Assembly: GCA_025351325.1 (NCBI GenBank)
Contig: JANXWE010000046.1
Span: 24,395-88,394, forward strand
Reading direction: 5' to 3'
DNA length: 64,000 bases
DNA from: Fimbriiglobus sp.
GTDB lineage: Bacteria; Planctomycetota; Planctomycetia; Gemmatales; Gemmataceae
Both the position numbers and the translations under genes were made by a program. Shown piece by piece: positions 38,026-47,474 of the stretch. Within the stretch, counting starts at the first letter, position 1, and every line of letters begins with the position of its first letter. The notes below the pieces were generated by a model. The model was not told where the DNA came from. It saw nothing but the letters and a program-made list of their open reading frames with translations, and ran no database searches.

Positions 38026-39669
38026 TTAGCGACCGATCGAAGTCGGCGAAATCCCTTGAATTTTGGCCCGCGGCTTGGTCAAATCGACCAAAATCGGGTT
38101 GGGTGTGGTTACTTCGCTCTTATTCCCGGCCAAGTCCCAGGCTGTGAAGCGTAAGTAAACTTTCGGTTGAGACAGCGTCGTTGGTGGAATCCAAGAGTAG
38201 CCCCCGGTGTTGGCCAACCGGATGATCGGATTCGCCCCACCGCCGGCCACGGGTACCACGGCGTCGTTCCCAGCCGCCACCGACTTCCAAGGTCCGTTCG
38301 GGTTCTCGGAATATTCGATTCCCAGCGGCTCTTTTCCGAAATTCTTGTCGGTCGCTTCCCAATGCAGCACCAAGGCGTTACGGTTCGCCGGGTCGGCCGT
38401 CGGCTGAAACACTTTGATCATCGGTGCGGTGGTATCCACTTGAACGCGCAGTTCCGGGGCGGAACCCGACGCCGGTGCGGCATCGCTCAAACCGGCCCCG
38501 CTCACCGGGACGAGTTTCAAGCCGTATTCCCCTTCGATTTCTTGGTTGAATCGTGTGTCGAGAACCACTCGCAGGGGGTTCTCGGTGCCGGCGTGCGTAC
38601 TCCAGCGTATCCACGTCCGACCGTCGTCCCGCGTCACGTAAAGATCCACTTTAGAAATTCCCGACGGCCCACCTTCGAGTTGATAGTTCAGGTCGAACTT
38701 CGGCGACTTTGTGAGTGTCGCCGTCACCCCTTCCGGGTTGGCAGGTGCCGCCGTTGTGGGCATTAACGACACTGCGGGAATCGCCATGGGAGTCGTTCCC
38801 GAGCCTTGGGCAATGGGCCGAGGAACATCGGGCTGTACGGCAGGAACAGGCTGAATCGCCGGCTGCACCGGAGCCGGGGTGAACGTCGGTTCGACCGCAA
38901 CCGGGGCGAGCATCGGTGGAATCGCCGGGCCAGATTCCAGTCCGGTCAGAGACGGTGGTGGCAGCGAATCGCTGACTTTGACAATCGGATTCGGCAGCAC
39001 CGGAGGTGCGGTCATGCTCCCGAGCACGTTGCCGGTTTCCCCGACTTCTTTATTGGCCCGGCCGACATTCCCGGCGAGATCTTGCGTCACGATTTGCAAC
39101 ACCACCGCACCGGCGACCAGCGACTTGAACTTGGCGTTGCGTTTGCCCACGCTGCCTTCCGGGGCGGGTTGCCAATCGGCATCGGTGCCCGCCAAAGCGC
39201 GGTAGAACAACTTTGTGGAAGCGTCATTTGGAAACTTGTCGTCCACCGTCCATTCCGCCGAGATTTCATCGCCGATTCGAGTAGCGGTTGTTACCCGGAC
39301 GACTGGGGGCGTCGAGTCGATAATCAATTTCTGCGCTGGGAGTACTTTGCTCACGTCTGGCGGTTCCGCCTGCCCTTTAAGAAAGACCAACTGCATGCTG
39401 ATGAAGTAGAGCCCGTCGGACTTGGCAGTGAACGTGAATTCGTCCTGCGGCGGTGTAATGGTTTGTGCCAACTCCCAAGTTTGACCTTGATCACGCGAAA
39501 TGAACAAACGCGCTTCTTGGATGTCTTTTTTGCGCTCGGGTTTGTAGTTCACCCCGAGTTTATGGGTGCGCACTTTCGTCACCTGAATGTCCTGAGTGTC
39601 CGGCATGGCCGGTTGACCCAGGGTAGTAACCAGCCCGAGCAGGGCCAAAGCGGTGACGTTCATGTGCAT
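38026..39669 (-). CDS. Exported planctomycete-type protein of unknown function
   Basis: MHMNVTALALLGLVTTLGQPAMPDTQDIQVTKVRTHKLGVNYK; Pro-rich middle; repeated KVDLYVTRDDGRTWIRW / ARLFISRDQGQTWELA segments. Confidence 0.6.
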   Translation of the reverse strand: MHMNVTALALLGLVTTLGQPAMPDTQDIQVTKVRTHKLGVNYKPERKKDIQEARLFISRDQGQTWELAQTITPPQDEFTFTAKSDGLYFISMQLVFLKGQAEPPDVSKVLPAQKLIIDSTPPVVRVTTATRIGDEISAEWTVDDKFPNDASTKLFYRALAGTDADWQPAPEGSVGKRNAKFKSLVAGAVVLQIVTQDLAGNVGRANKEVGETGNVLGSMTAPPVLPNPIVKVSDSLPPPSLTGLESGPAIPPMLAPVAVEPTFTPAPVQPAIQPVPAVQPDVPRPIAQGSGTTPMAIPAVSLMPTTAAPANPEGVTATLTKSPKFDLNYQLEGGPSGISKVDLYVTRDDGRTWIRWSTHAGTENPLRVVLDTRFNQEIEGEYGLKLVPVSGAGLSDAAPASGSAPELRVQVDTTAPMIKVFQPTADPANRNALVLHWEATDKNFGKEPLGIEYSENPNGPWKSVAAGNDAVVPVAGGGANPIIRLANTGGYSWIPPTTLSQPKVYLRFTAWDLAGNKSEVTTPNPILVDLTKPRAKIQGISPTSIGR

Positions 39670-39866
39670 TCCCCCAACGACCGACGCGAATCCCCTCGCG
39701 GTTGTGCAGCTTCTATCGGTTGAACCGGGATTGCGACTTAAGAAAATTGTGGGAAAGAGTAAAATGATTGAAGATTTGGGATCACGGAGTGTTCTAGTTT
39801 TTGCTCAAAACAACTCTGCCGTTCTGGAAGCTTTGAGAGGCTATCACTAAACTAAGTACAAGTCTG

Positions 39867-42209
39867 GTGATTCGAGGATTTGGCGTGAAAACTGTCTGCG
39901 TTGGCTTGCTGGTCGCACTCTTAGCCCTGGAATTTGTCCCTTTCGCCACCGCTGCACCGGTGATTCCGGCGTTATCCAACAAACACCCACTGACAGAAAT
40001 CCAAGTCGGAAATTTGCTCATCGGTGAATTGCGTTGTCTGGCCTGCCATACTCGAAGCGATTCTGCTCCGGTGCTCGATCGGGCCGCGCCCGATTTGACC
40101 GACGTCGGCTCGCGCGTGTCACCGGAGTTCCTCCAAAAATTCATTGCGAACCCATCATCAGCGCACGCCGGCACGACCATGCCGAATGTTTTTGCATCGG
40201 AAACAGCCGAACGGCGCGACAAAATTGCCGAATCGATTAGCCATTTTTTGATTGCTCAATCCCTCCATAAATTTCATGGGGAAAAGACCGCAGAAAAAGA
40301 GGCCATGCAAGGCAAAGAAATCTTCCACACCGTCGGCTGTGCGGCGTGCCATTCGCCGCGTGATGACAACTTCAAAGAGATCACTCATGAAGGCGTTGTG
40401 GAACTGAGTCATCTCCCAACAAAATATAGCCCAGCCTCATTGGCGATATTTCTGTATCAACCTGCAAAAGTAAGGCCATCTGGAAGAATGCCAGACATGA
40501 AATTAACCCCGGTGGAAGCGAAGGCGTTGGCCAGTTATTTGGTTGGCAAAGGGGCCACGGTATCCAAACCACTCAAGACGGAAGTTGAATTGGTCGCACT
40601 CGGCAAGGCTGCGTTTCAGAAATTCAATTGCACGAGTTGCCACAAAGTTGGCGATCTGCCAGCGGCGGCCCACGTGGGTGACTTGCAAAAGGTCGATTCT
40701 AGCCGGGGCTGCTTATCCAAAACAGTTGGTAAAAGTCCGCGGTTTGAACTCAATGACGAGCAAATCGAGGCGATCCGAGCCACATTGGCCAAGAAGCCGG
40801 AGCCTAATTCCGACAAGACGCTACTCGCAACAACATTGATCGCATTCCACTGCACGGCGTGCCATACCCGCGATGATTACGGTGGCGTTTCGGAAGACCT
40901 CAACCCCTATTTTCAAACCGGTGAAAAGGGTTTGGGAGATGAGGCCCGCGTTCCTCCGCCATTGACAATTGTGGGAGCCAAACTACAACCGGTCGCGCTC
41001 AAAAAGATGCTCTACGACGCCGATAGTGTGAGATCGTACATGTATACGCGGATGCCGCAATTTGGCGAACCGAACTTAAGGCACCTTCCAGATTTATTCT
41101 CGAAGTTGGACTCTCTGAAGAGTGTTGAGTTTTCGCTCCCGAAGCCAGAGTCCAACAATCCCAAAGAACAAGCCCGCGAAAAAGAAATGCGGGCCGGTGG
41201 GCGCGAGTTGGTTGGCGACAAAGCCCTGAATTGTATTGCTTGTCACAGCTTCAATGGTCAAGCGCCGAATCAGAAGGGGATCGATTTGATGGTGATGACG
41301 CAGCGCTTGCAGCCGAGCTGGTATTTCCAATACATGATCAACCCGAGCGCCTTCCGACCGCGTACCGTGATGCCCACATCTTGGCCCGATGGGAAAGCCG
41401 TCATCACGACCATTTTTCACGGTGACACCCACCTTCAAATTGAAGCGATTTGGTACTACCTGACTTTCGGCATTTCTGCGGCGGATCCCTCGGGCGTCAA
41501 ACTGATCGAATCGGAGTTGGCTGTGACCGATACGACGCGAACTTACCGGGGTCGAAGTAGCGTCGCGGGTTATCGAGGCATCGCCGTTGGCTTCCCAGAA
41601 AAAATTAATTATGCATTCAATGCCGAAACGGGAACACTCTCCGCGATCTGGCAGGGTGGATTTGTGCGGGTGGATCGCAGTGGTCAAGGGTCGGGTGGAT
41701 TTAATCCCATTGGAAAACATATTGCGCTCCATCAGGACGTTTCGTTCTTCGCGTTGCCAGACGAGAAATCACCTTGGCCACTCCGCCCGGTGATGACGAA
41801 ACAAGCACCGACCAACCCCGATCCACTGTATCCCAAAAATCGCGGATATCAGTTCGAGGGTTATCAACTCGACGATGCCTCCATCCCGACGTTCTTCTAC
41901 CGGAGCGGCGACATAAAAATTGAAGATTATTCCATTGTGGAAAAAGAGAACAAGAACGCTTGCCTCGTCCGGAAATTATCTTTCGATTCTCCAGCAGACG
42001 AAACGATTTGGTTCCGAGCGTTCGTGGGATCAATCGATGCAGAATCGAAAACGGAGTTTAAAACGCCAGGCTTAAGCTTGAAGATTCCAGAAGTCCAGAC
42101 GCTCCTCCGGCCCACCGCTGTTGGAACAAAATCGCAGGAACTCTTGGTAAAGTTCGACATTCCCAAAGGTAAATCCACGCGGATCATAACCTATGAATTG
42201 CAGAAGTAA
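39867..42209 (+). CDS. Exported multi-heme (five CxxCH) cytochrome c family protein
   Basis: CLACH, CAACH, CTSCH, CTACH and CIACH motifs in one 780-aa ORF with a signal peptide. Confidence 0.85.
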   Translation: MIRGFGVKTVCVGLLVALLALEFVPFATAAPVIPALSNKHPLTEIQVGNLLIGELRCLACHTRSDSAPVLDRAAPDLTDVGSRVSPEFLQKFIANPSSAHAGTTMPNVFASETAERRDKIAESISHFLIAQSLHKFHGEKTAEKEAMQGKEIFHTVGCAACHSPRDDNFKEITHEGVVELSHLPTKYSPASLAIFLYQPAKVRPSGRMPDMKLTPVEAKALASYLVGKGATVSKPLKTEVELVALGKAAFQKFNCTSCHKVGDLPAAAHVGDLQKVDSSRGCLSKTVGKSPRFELNDEQIEAIRATLAKKPEPNSDKTLLATTLIAFHCTACHTRDDYGGVSEDLNPYFQTGEKGLGDEARVPPPLTIVGAKLQPVALKKMLYDADSVRSYMYTRMPQFGEPNLRHLPDLFSKLDSLKSVEFSLPKPESNNPKEQAREKEMRAGGRELVGDKALNCIACHSFNGQAPNQKGIDLMVMTQRLQPSWYFQYMINPSAFRPRTVMPTSWPDGKAVITTIFHGDTHLQIEAIWYYLTFGISAADPSGVKLIESELAVTDTTRTYRGRSSVAGYRGIAVGFPEKINYAFNAETGTLSAIWQGGFVRVDRSGQGSGGFNPIGKHIALHQDVSFFALPDEKSPWPLRPVMTKQAPTNPDPLYPKNRGYQFEGYQLDDASIPTFFYRSGDIKIEDYSIVEKENKNACLVRKLSFDSPADETIWFRAFVGSIDAESKTEFKTPGLSLKIPEVQTLLRPTAVGTKSQELLVKFDIPKGKSTRIITYELQK

Positions 42210-43698
42210 CGATCGATTCCGACTCTTATTGTTGATTGTACTGACCGTAGGCTTGCCTACGTTTGCATTCGCCGAAGATGTCGGAGGTCGATGGAACACG
42301 GAAGAACGCGAACGCGAGTACTATCCCGTCGTAAATATTCCAATCTCGAAGGAGTTGGTGATTGAAGCGGGTGCGTTCTGCATACTGCCCGATGGACGGG
42401 TGGCCGTTGGGACGCGTCACGGTGAAATTCATATCATCGACGGCATCGACGAAACGCGACCCGATCCCAAGTTTCATTTGTACGCCACCGGCATGGATGA
42501 GATCTTCGGCTTGGCTCACAAAGATAAAGCATTTTACGTCACCCAGAGTTGCGAGCTGACCAAGGTCACCGATACTAAGAATAAAGGTAAAGCCGACCGT
42601 TTCGAAACGATTTCGGACGCATGGGGCTACGCGAATTACCACGAGTATGCTTTCGGTTCCAAGTTCGACAAACTGGGGAATCTATTCGTCGCGCTGGGAC
42701 TATCCGAATCGTACAACTCATATGCACTGAACCGCGGGTTCGTGATGAAGGTCACTCCGGATGGCAAAACACAAGCCGTGGCCAGCGGCCTCCGAAGTCC
42801 GGGTGGAATCGGATTCAATGAACATGGGACGTTGTTCTATATCGAAAGTCAAGGACCTTGGAATTGCTCGTGTAGTTTAAAAGCAGTCTCCCCCAAAAGC
42901 TTCCATGGCCATCCCGCGAGTTTCAAATGGTATCAGAATGCTCCGGAAATGGGGCCGGTGCCTGAGATGCCGAAATCCGGCTCGAAAGTCATACTAGAAA
43001 AAGAGCGGGTCAAGCAACTCGTTCCCTATGCGGTGATCTTCCCGTACATACGAATGGGCCGATCCATTACTGGATTTACTGTTGATGACAGTAAAGGTAA
43101 GTTTGGCCCGTTTCAAGGACAGATGTTCCTCGGTGATTACACGCTCTCCATCATTATGCGGGCCACGACCGAGCAAGTGAATGGCGTTTGGCAGGGTGCC
43201 TGTTATCCATTCCGGGAAGGTCTATCCACGGGCATTCTCAACGTGGCATTCACTCCCGGCGGACACTTAATATGCGGCGGCACGAACCGTGGCTGGCCGG
43301 TGCGGGGGATCAAACCGTTCGCTTTGGAACGACTCGAATGGAACGGAAAGATGCCATTCGAAATCCAACAGATCACCATCGAGCCAGATGGCTTCAAGAT
43401 TGGCTTCACGAAACCGGTTGATGCGGCTAAGGGGAACGACCCCAAATCATATAAGATTGGCACATTCACCCACCCGTATCATGGTGCCTACGGTGGCCCT
43501 GAAGTTGAACAGACGAAGCCAGAGATCAAGTCTGTTGAATTGTCTGACGACGGCAAAGTGGCCAAAGTGAAACTAACCAAAATGACCCGTGGCCACGTCT
43601 ATGATTTTGATCTCGGACTGCTTCGTTCCCGTGACAATGAAGAACTACTTCACAAGAATGCCTACTACACAGTCAACGAGATCTCAACCGCGAAATAG
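42193..43698 (+). CDS. Secreted sorbosone/glucose dehydrogenase-like beta-propeller
   Basis: LPDGRVAVGTRHGEIHIIDGI...NLFVALGLSESYNSYALNRGFVMKVTPDGKTQAVASGLRSPGGIGFN; overlaps the cytochrome gene by 17 bp. Confidence 0.75.
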   Translation: MNCRSNDRFRLLLLIVLTVGLPTFAFAEDVGGRWNTEEREREYYPVVNIPISKELVIEAGAFCILPDGRVAVGTRHGEIHIIDGIDETRPDPKFHLYATGMDEIFGLAHKDKAFYVTQSCELTKVTDTKNKGKADRFETISDAWGYANYHEYAFGSKFDKLGNLFVALGLSESYNSYALNRGFVMKVTPDGKTQAVASGLRSPGGIGFNEHGTLFYIESQGPWNCSCSLKAVSPKSFHGHPASFKWYQNAPEMGPVPEMPKSGSKVILEKERVKQLVPYAVIFPYIRMGRSITGFTVDDSKGKFGPFQGQMFLGDYTLSIIMRATTEQVNGVWQGACYPFREGLSTGILNVAFTPGGHLICGGTNRGWPVRGIKPFALERLEWNGKMPFEIQQITIEPDGFKIGFTKPVDAAKGNDPKSYKIGTFTHPYHGAYGGPEVEQTKPEIKSVELSDDGKVAKVKLTKMTRGHVYDFDLGLLRSRDNEELLHKNAYYTVNEISTAK

Positions 43699-43736
43699 CC
43701 ACTAGTATTCCTTTCACAATATCAACGGACTCAATC

Positions 43737-44798
43737 ATGTTCTCACGCTCCACGCTTTTGTTTCGAATCTGGTTGAGCGTTCCCGTCTTGCTCTGTGTTG
43801 TTGGAACTGTAACTGCGGTGGATGCGGATCCGACCAAGCATCCTGTTCCAGAGAGTCCACTTTGGTTGACTTTCCCAGCTAAAGCAGGCCCTGCCGCACC
43901 GAAACATATCGTCCTGATCGCTGCCGATCAAGAATATCGAAGCGAGTGTGCACTCCCGATGTTAGCCAAAATTCTCGCGGAGCGACATGGATTTCATTGC
44001 ACAGTACTATTCAGTTTGAATGACAAAGACGAGGTCGACCCGACTAAGAAAATTCGTTACGACGACAAAAAAGCAATTCACAAAATCGCGGGCTTAGAAT
44101 ATCTCGAACATGCCGATTTGGTGATTCTGTTCAGTCGGCTCATCTCGCTTCCCGAAGACGATCTCAAACAGTTCACAAAATATCTTGATTCCGGTAAGCC
44201 AATCATCGGTATTCGCACTGCGAACCACGGCTTATTGGATTTTGATTACAAAGTCAAAGATAAACGAGTCGATCTCGGTGACGATGTCTTTGGCGGTGCA
44301 TTTCGCAGTCATCACGGGCGTTGGCAGCAGGACTCCACCCGTGGCATCATCGTCGAGAAGAATAAAGATCACCCCATTCTGAATGGTGTTCAAAATATCT
44401 GGGGGCTAACCGATGTTTATCGAACATTCAAAGAAGGTGGTAACCTCCCCGCAGGATGCACATCACTGGTCGATGGGCAACCCTTGATGGGGCGCAAGCA
44501 GACCGACAAAATCAATCCCGACTTGATTGCGTTGCCGGTCGCTTGGGTCAAGACTTGGATTGGCAATACCGGGAAAACTGCCCGTGTGTTCAATACGACG
44601 ATGGGCAGTGCCGAAGACTTTGAAAATGAAGGCTTGCGTCGATTGACGGTGAATGCAATCTATTGGTGCTTGGCGATTGAAAAACAGATCGACCCCAAGT
44701 CAAGCGTCGAATTTGTCGGTGAATATAAACCACTGAAAAGTGGTTTCGACTACCCCAAACTTAAGGTCGTGCCACACAAACCCAGTTACTACAAATAA
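43737..44798 (+). CDS. ThuA-like domain protein
   Basis: HIVLIAADQEYRSECALPMLAKILAERHGFHCTVLFSLND...DSGKPIIGIRTANHGLLDF...GGAFRSHHG. Confidence 0.8.
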   Translation: MFSRSTLLFRIWLSVPVLLCVVGTVTAVDADPTKHPVPESPLWLTFPAKAGPAAPKHIVLIAADQEYRSECALPMLAKILAERHGFHCTVLFSLNDKDEVDPTKKIRYDDKKAIHKIAGLEYLEHADLVILFSRLISLPEDDLKQFTKYLDSGKPIIGIRTANHGLLDFDYKVKDKRVDLGDDVFGGAFRSHHGRWQQDSTRGIIVEKNKDHPILNGVQNIWGLTDVYRTFKEGGNLPAGCTSLVDGQPLMGRKQTDKINPDLIALPVAWVKTWIGNTGKTARVFNTTMGSAEDFENEGLRRLTVNAIYWCLAIEKQIDPKSSVEFVGEYKPLKSGFDYPKLKVVPHKPSYYK

Positions 44799-44820
44799 TG
44801 TATCAATTTTAGAAACTACA

Positions 44821-46125
44821 ATGCACCCTCAACCCGAAGACACTATTGTTGCGTTATCGTCTGCCGCTGGGCCAGGTGTGCGGGCCATTGTCCGCATTTC
44901 GGGAACGAAGACGGCTGAAATAATCGCGAAAGTATTCACAGCGGAGCATCCTGTCTCGGGGGTACGGTCCTTAGCGACCGGTGAGTTAACGCTATCGGGA
45001 TTGGAATCGTACTTGCCCGCCGATCTCTATTTCTTTCGGGGGCCGCACACTTACACCGGCCAAGATCTCGCCGAGATTCACACGGTCTCCGCCCCACCAC
45101 TCATCGAACGGTTGATTGCCGATTTGCTCATCGCTGGTGCCCGTGCCGCGCAACCGGGTGAGTTCACCATGCGTGCCTTTTTAAGTGGCAAGAAGGATCT
45201 CCCGCAAGCGGAAGCGGTGCTCGCGGTGATCGAAGCGACCGACGAAACCGACTTGCAATCGGCGTTGGCCCAACTTGCGGGCGGCGTCTCTCAGCCACTT
45301 TCGAAACTACGTGATGACCTGTTAAACTTGTTGGCCGACGTCGAAGCGGCCCTCGACTTTGTCGACGAAGACATCGAGTTTGTCACGAACGCAGACACCA
45401 TCATGCGCATCGGTGCCGGTATAGCCCACCTCATGAATTTGAAGAGGCAACTCGACGACCGCAGCGTCAGCCGCCGGCCGATGCGGGTCGCATTCGTCGG
45501 GGAGCCGAATGCCGGCAAAAGCAGCCTGTTCAATGCGTTGATCGGCGTCGACACGGCCCTCGTCAGTAGCGAAGCTGGGACGACGCGCGACTACCTTTCG
45601 CACGTCGTGACACTCGATGGGCATGCCATCGAGTTGATCGATACCGCCGGCTGGCAAACCGCGGCTGACTCAATTGAGGAACAGGCGCAAGCCTTGGGAC
45701 GTGGGCAATCGGATCGAGCTGACTTGGTGCTGATTTGTGTTCCGGTTGGCAAATCGATCCCGTTTACAATCCCGCCACGAGGGGTACTTCTTCGCACGAA
45801 AGCCGATCTCGGGCCAACGAGCGGTTTGGCCGTGTCCACACTATCGCTGAACGACTTGGCACCACTGCTGACGTTTCTGGGTAATCGTGCAGCTTCGTTT
45901 GCCCGTCCAGCATTGGCCCCAAGCCAGAGTCGCTGCCGGCATCACATCGACGCCGCAATTGCTGATTTGCGAACGGCGCACAACCACGCACTATTCAACG
46001 ACCCGCCTGAACTGCTCGCACTCGTCTTGCGACAATCGCTCGATCAAATCGGAGCGATGGCCGGAAGCATCTATACGAATGATTTGCTCGACCGAATTTT
46101 CAGCCGCTTTTGCATCGGTAAGTAG
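44821..46125 (+). CDS. mnmE: tRNA uridine-5-carboxymethylaminomethyl(34) synthesis GTPase MnmE
   Basis: MHPQPEDTIVALSSAAGPGVRAIVRISG; HTYTGQDLAEIHT; GEPNAGKSSLFNALIG; C-terminal FSRFCIGK. Confidence 0.95.
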   Translation: MHPQPEDTIVALSSAAGPGVRAIVRISGTKTAEIIAKVFTAEHPVSGVRSLATGELTLSGLESYLPADLYFFRGPHTYTGQDLAEIHTVSAPPLIERLIADLLIAGARAAQPGEFTMRAFLSGKKDLPQAEAVLAVIEATDETDLQSALAQLAGGVSQPLSKLRDDLLNLLADVEAALDFVDEDIEFVTNADTIMRIGAGIAHLMNLKRQLDDRSVSRRPMRVAFVGEPNAGKSSLFNALIGVDTALVSSEAGTTRDYLSHVVTLDGHAIELIDTAGWQTAADSIEEQAQALGRGQSDRADLVLICVPVGKSIPFTIPPRGVLLRTKADLGPTSGLAVSTLSLNDLAPLLTFLGNRAASFARPALAPSQSRCRHHIDAAIADLRTAHNHALFNDPPELLALVLRQSLDQIGAMAGSIYTNDLLDRIFSRFCIGK

Positions 46126-46240
46126 AGTTCCTCGGTCAGGTTCTACTTCTTCCATATCAAATATACGAAAAATCTTCTATTACCGGGTAGTGGCCCATTA
46201 GTGTGTTGATGGAATTGGTCGGACGAGAGTCTGAGTGTGA

Positions 46241-46756
46241 CTACTGTTCCGTCTGTTTTGCCGCTAGGCTCTTGTTCGGAAATAGCGAGTTGACAACGGC
46301 GAGTAGCAACCCGATAACATTTGCCGTCGTAGTGGCCAGCAGGGATACCATGACTGGATCAGAAAGCTGCCGATAGCATTCGTATTGCTGGTGCCACACG
46401 ATTAGTAATACGGCAGTAAACCATGCACAAACAAGTACGAATAAGCACGGCGCAAGGAGCGTTCTCATGCCCAAATCTATTCCGAGCGCCGCATTGTGAA
46501 TTTGTCCTTTCCGTCTTCGATTGTGACTTTCTGTTGGCGGGGAAATTTGGAATCGCGGCTTGGAAGTGACCTTCTTCGGTAGGTCTGTTTTTGACGATTT
46601 TGGCGGTGGCTTATCTAATTCGTCCACTGTGACAGATGCCGATGCGACAAGAGTATCAGGGGCTTCTGTTATCTCGAGTGCCCCGATCACTTCGGGCAAG
46701 GGCGATGTAGTATTGCTTGATGCTTTCGTCGGAGATGTTTGTTCCGGCGTACTCAT
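46241..46756 (-). CDS. Two-TM protein, candidate toxin partner of the Panacea gene
   Basis: 171 aa; hydrophobic segments LLAPCLFVLVCAWFTAVLLIVW and VMVSLLATTTANVIGLLLAVVNSLF. ATG lies inside the 3' end of the Panacea ORF (101-bp overlap), preceded by purine-rich AAAGGGGAAAAGCAAAG. Confidence 0.6.
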   Translation of the reverse strand: MSTPEQTSPTKASSNTTSPLPEVIGALEITEAPDTLVASASVTVDELDKPPPKSSKTDLPKKVTSKPRFQISPPTESHNRRRKGQIHNAALGIDLGMRTLLAPCLFVLVCAWFTAVLLIVWHQQYECYRQLSDPVMVSLLATTTANVIGLLLAVVNSLFPNKSLAAKQTEQ

Positions 46757-47198
46757 CTTTGCTTTTCCCCTTTGCAGCCATCGCCCAAGGCGTATCGCTG
46801 TTGTGAGTCATTCCCATCAGATCGACGCCGGAATTACTGCGGTATCTATTCCACACTCGCGTGAGTATTTCGAGAGTCTTAGTATCGAAGTCAGCCGAAG
46901 CCGGCACCCGACGATCTTCTTTGGTTAGTATCGTAGCTCGGTCGGCAATCGCCAATTCGCGGCAGTGTTTGAATTCGTGATATACTGACGGGATCACAGG
47001 GCCGTAGGGCCAAGCCTGAACGTCTTGGTAAATCAACGGGCGATTGTTGGCCGCGAGTTCCCACCCGTGCGCAATGTAGATTAGCTTTTGAAGCTTCAAA
47101 TGATCGACCGTATTGTGTTCCGGGTCTTCGGCGGCTTTGTCCAAAAACCAATTCGCAACCGCGAGCGCGTCATAACCATCCTTTTTTTGGAACCCCAT
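46656..47198 (-). CDS. Panacea (SocA/GepA, DUF4065-like) antitoxin-domain protein
   Basis: DALAVANWFLDKAAEDPEHNTVDHLKLQKLIYIAHGWELAANNRPLIYQDVQAWPYGPVIPSVYHEFK matches the DUF4065/Panacea core. GGAGG SD about 5 nt before ATG. Confidence 0.85.
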   Translation of the reverse strand: MGFQKKDGYDALAVANWFLDKAAEDPEHNTVDHLKLQKLIYIAHGWELAANNRPLIYQDVQAWPYGPVIPSVYHEFKHCRELAIADRATILTKEDRRVPASADFDTKTLEILTRVWNRYRSNSGVDLMGMTHNSDTPWAMAAKGKSKDEYAGTNISDESIKQYYIALARSDRGTRDNRSP

Positions 47199-47230
47199 TT
47201 CGGCCTCCGCTAGTTTGTCGTCAACTCGCT

Positions 47231-47259
47231 ATTGTAGACTTTCTGCCACTTTTAGGCAA
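47231..47259 (-). promoter_or_regulatory. Sigma-70-like promoter for the Panacea/TM cargo operon
   Basis: Minus strand TTGCCT-17 nt-TACAAT, ending about 33 nt before the Panacea ATG. Confidence 0.5.
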
Positions 47260-47327
47260 TCTTGGATGATCGTCGATGACCGCTTTCCCACTTCCAACCG
47301 CCGCCGTGGCAACGGTACACTGCGGGG

Positions 47328-47474
47328 ATGAGCAAGCCAATCACAAAACGCCGGTTGCCCGACGCGAACGTCACGGCCTTCCTTTTCGTCCAGAAACTCA
47401 CCGGTCAACCGCCGGTCGATGACAGGCCGAAACCGAAGGCGAAAACTAAGAAAAAGCCTACGAATTCAGGCTGA
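47328..47474 (+). CDS. Small basic ORF (48 aa) just upstream of and overlapping the transposase ORF
   Basis: MSKPITKRRLPDANVTAFLFVQKLTGQPPVDDRPKPKAKTKKKPTNSG*, preceded by a GGGG tract. Confidence 0.4.
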   Translation: MSKPITKRRLPDANVTAFLFVQKLTGQPPVDDRPKPKAKTKKKPTNSG

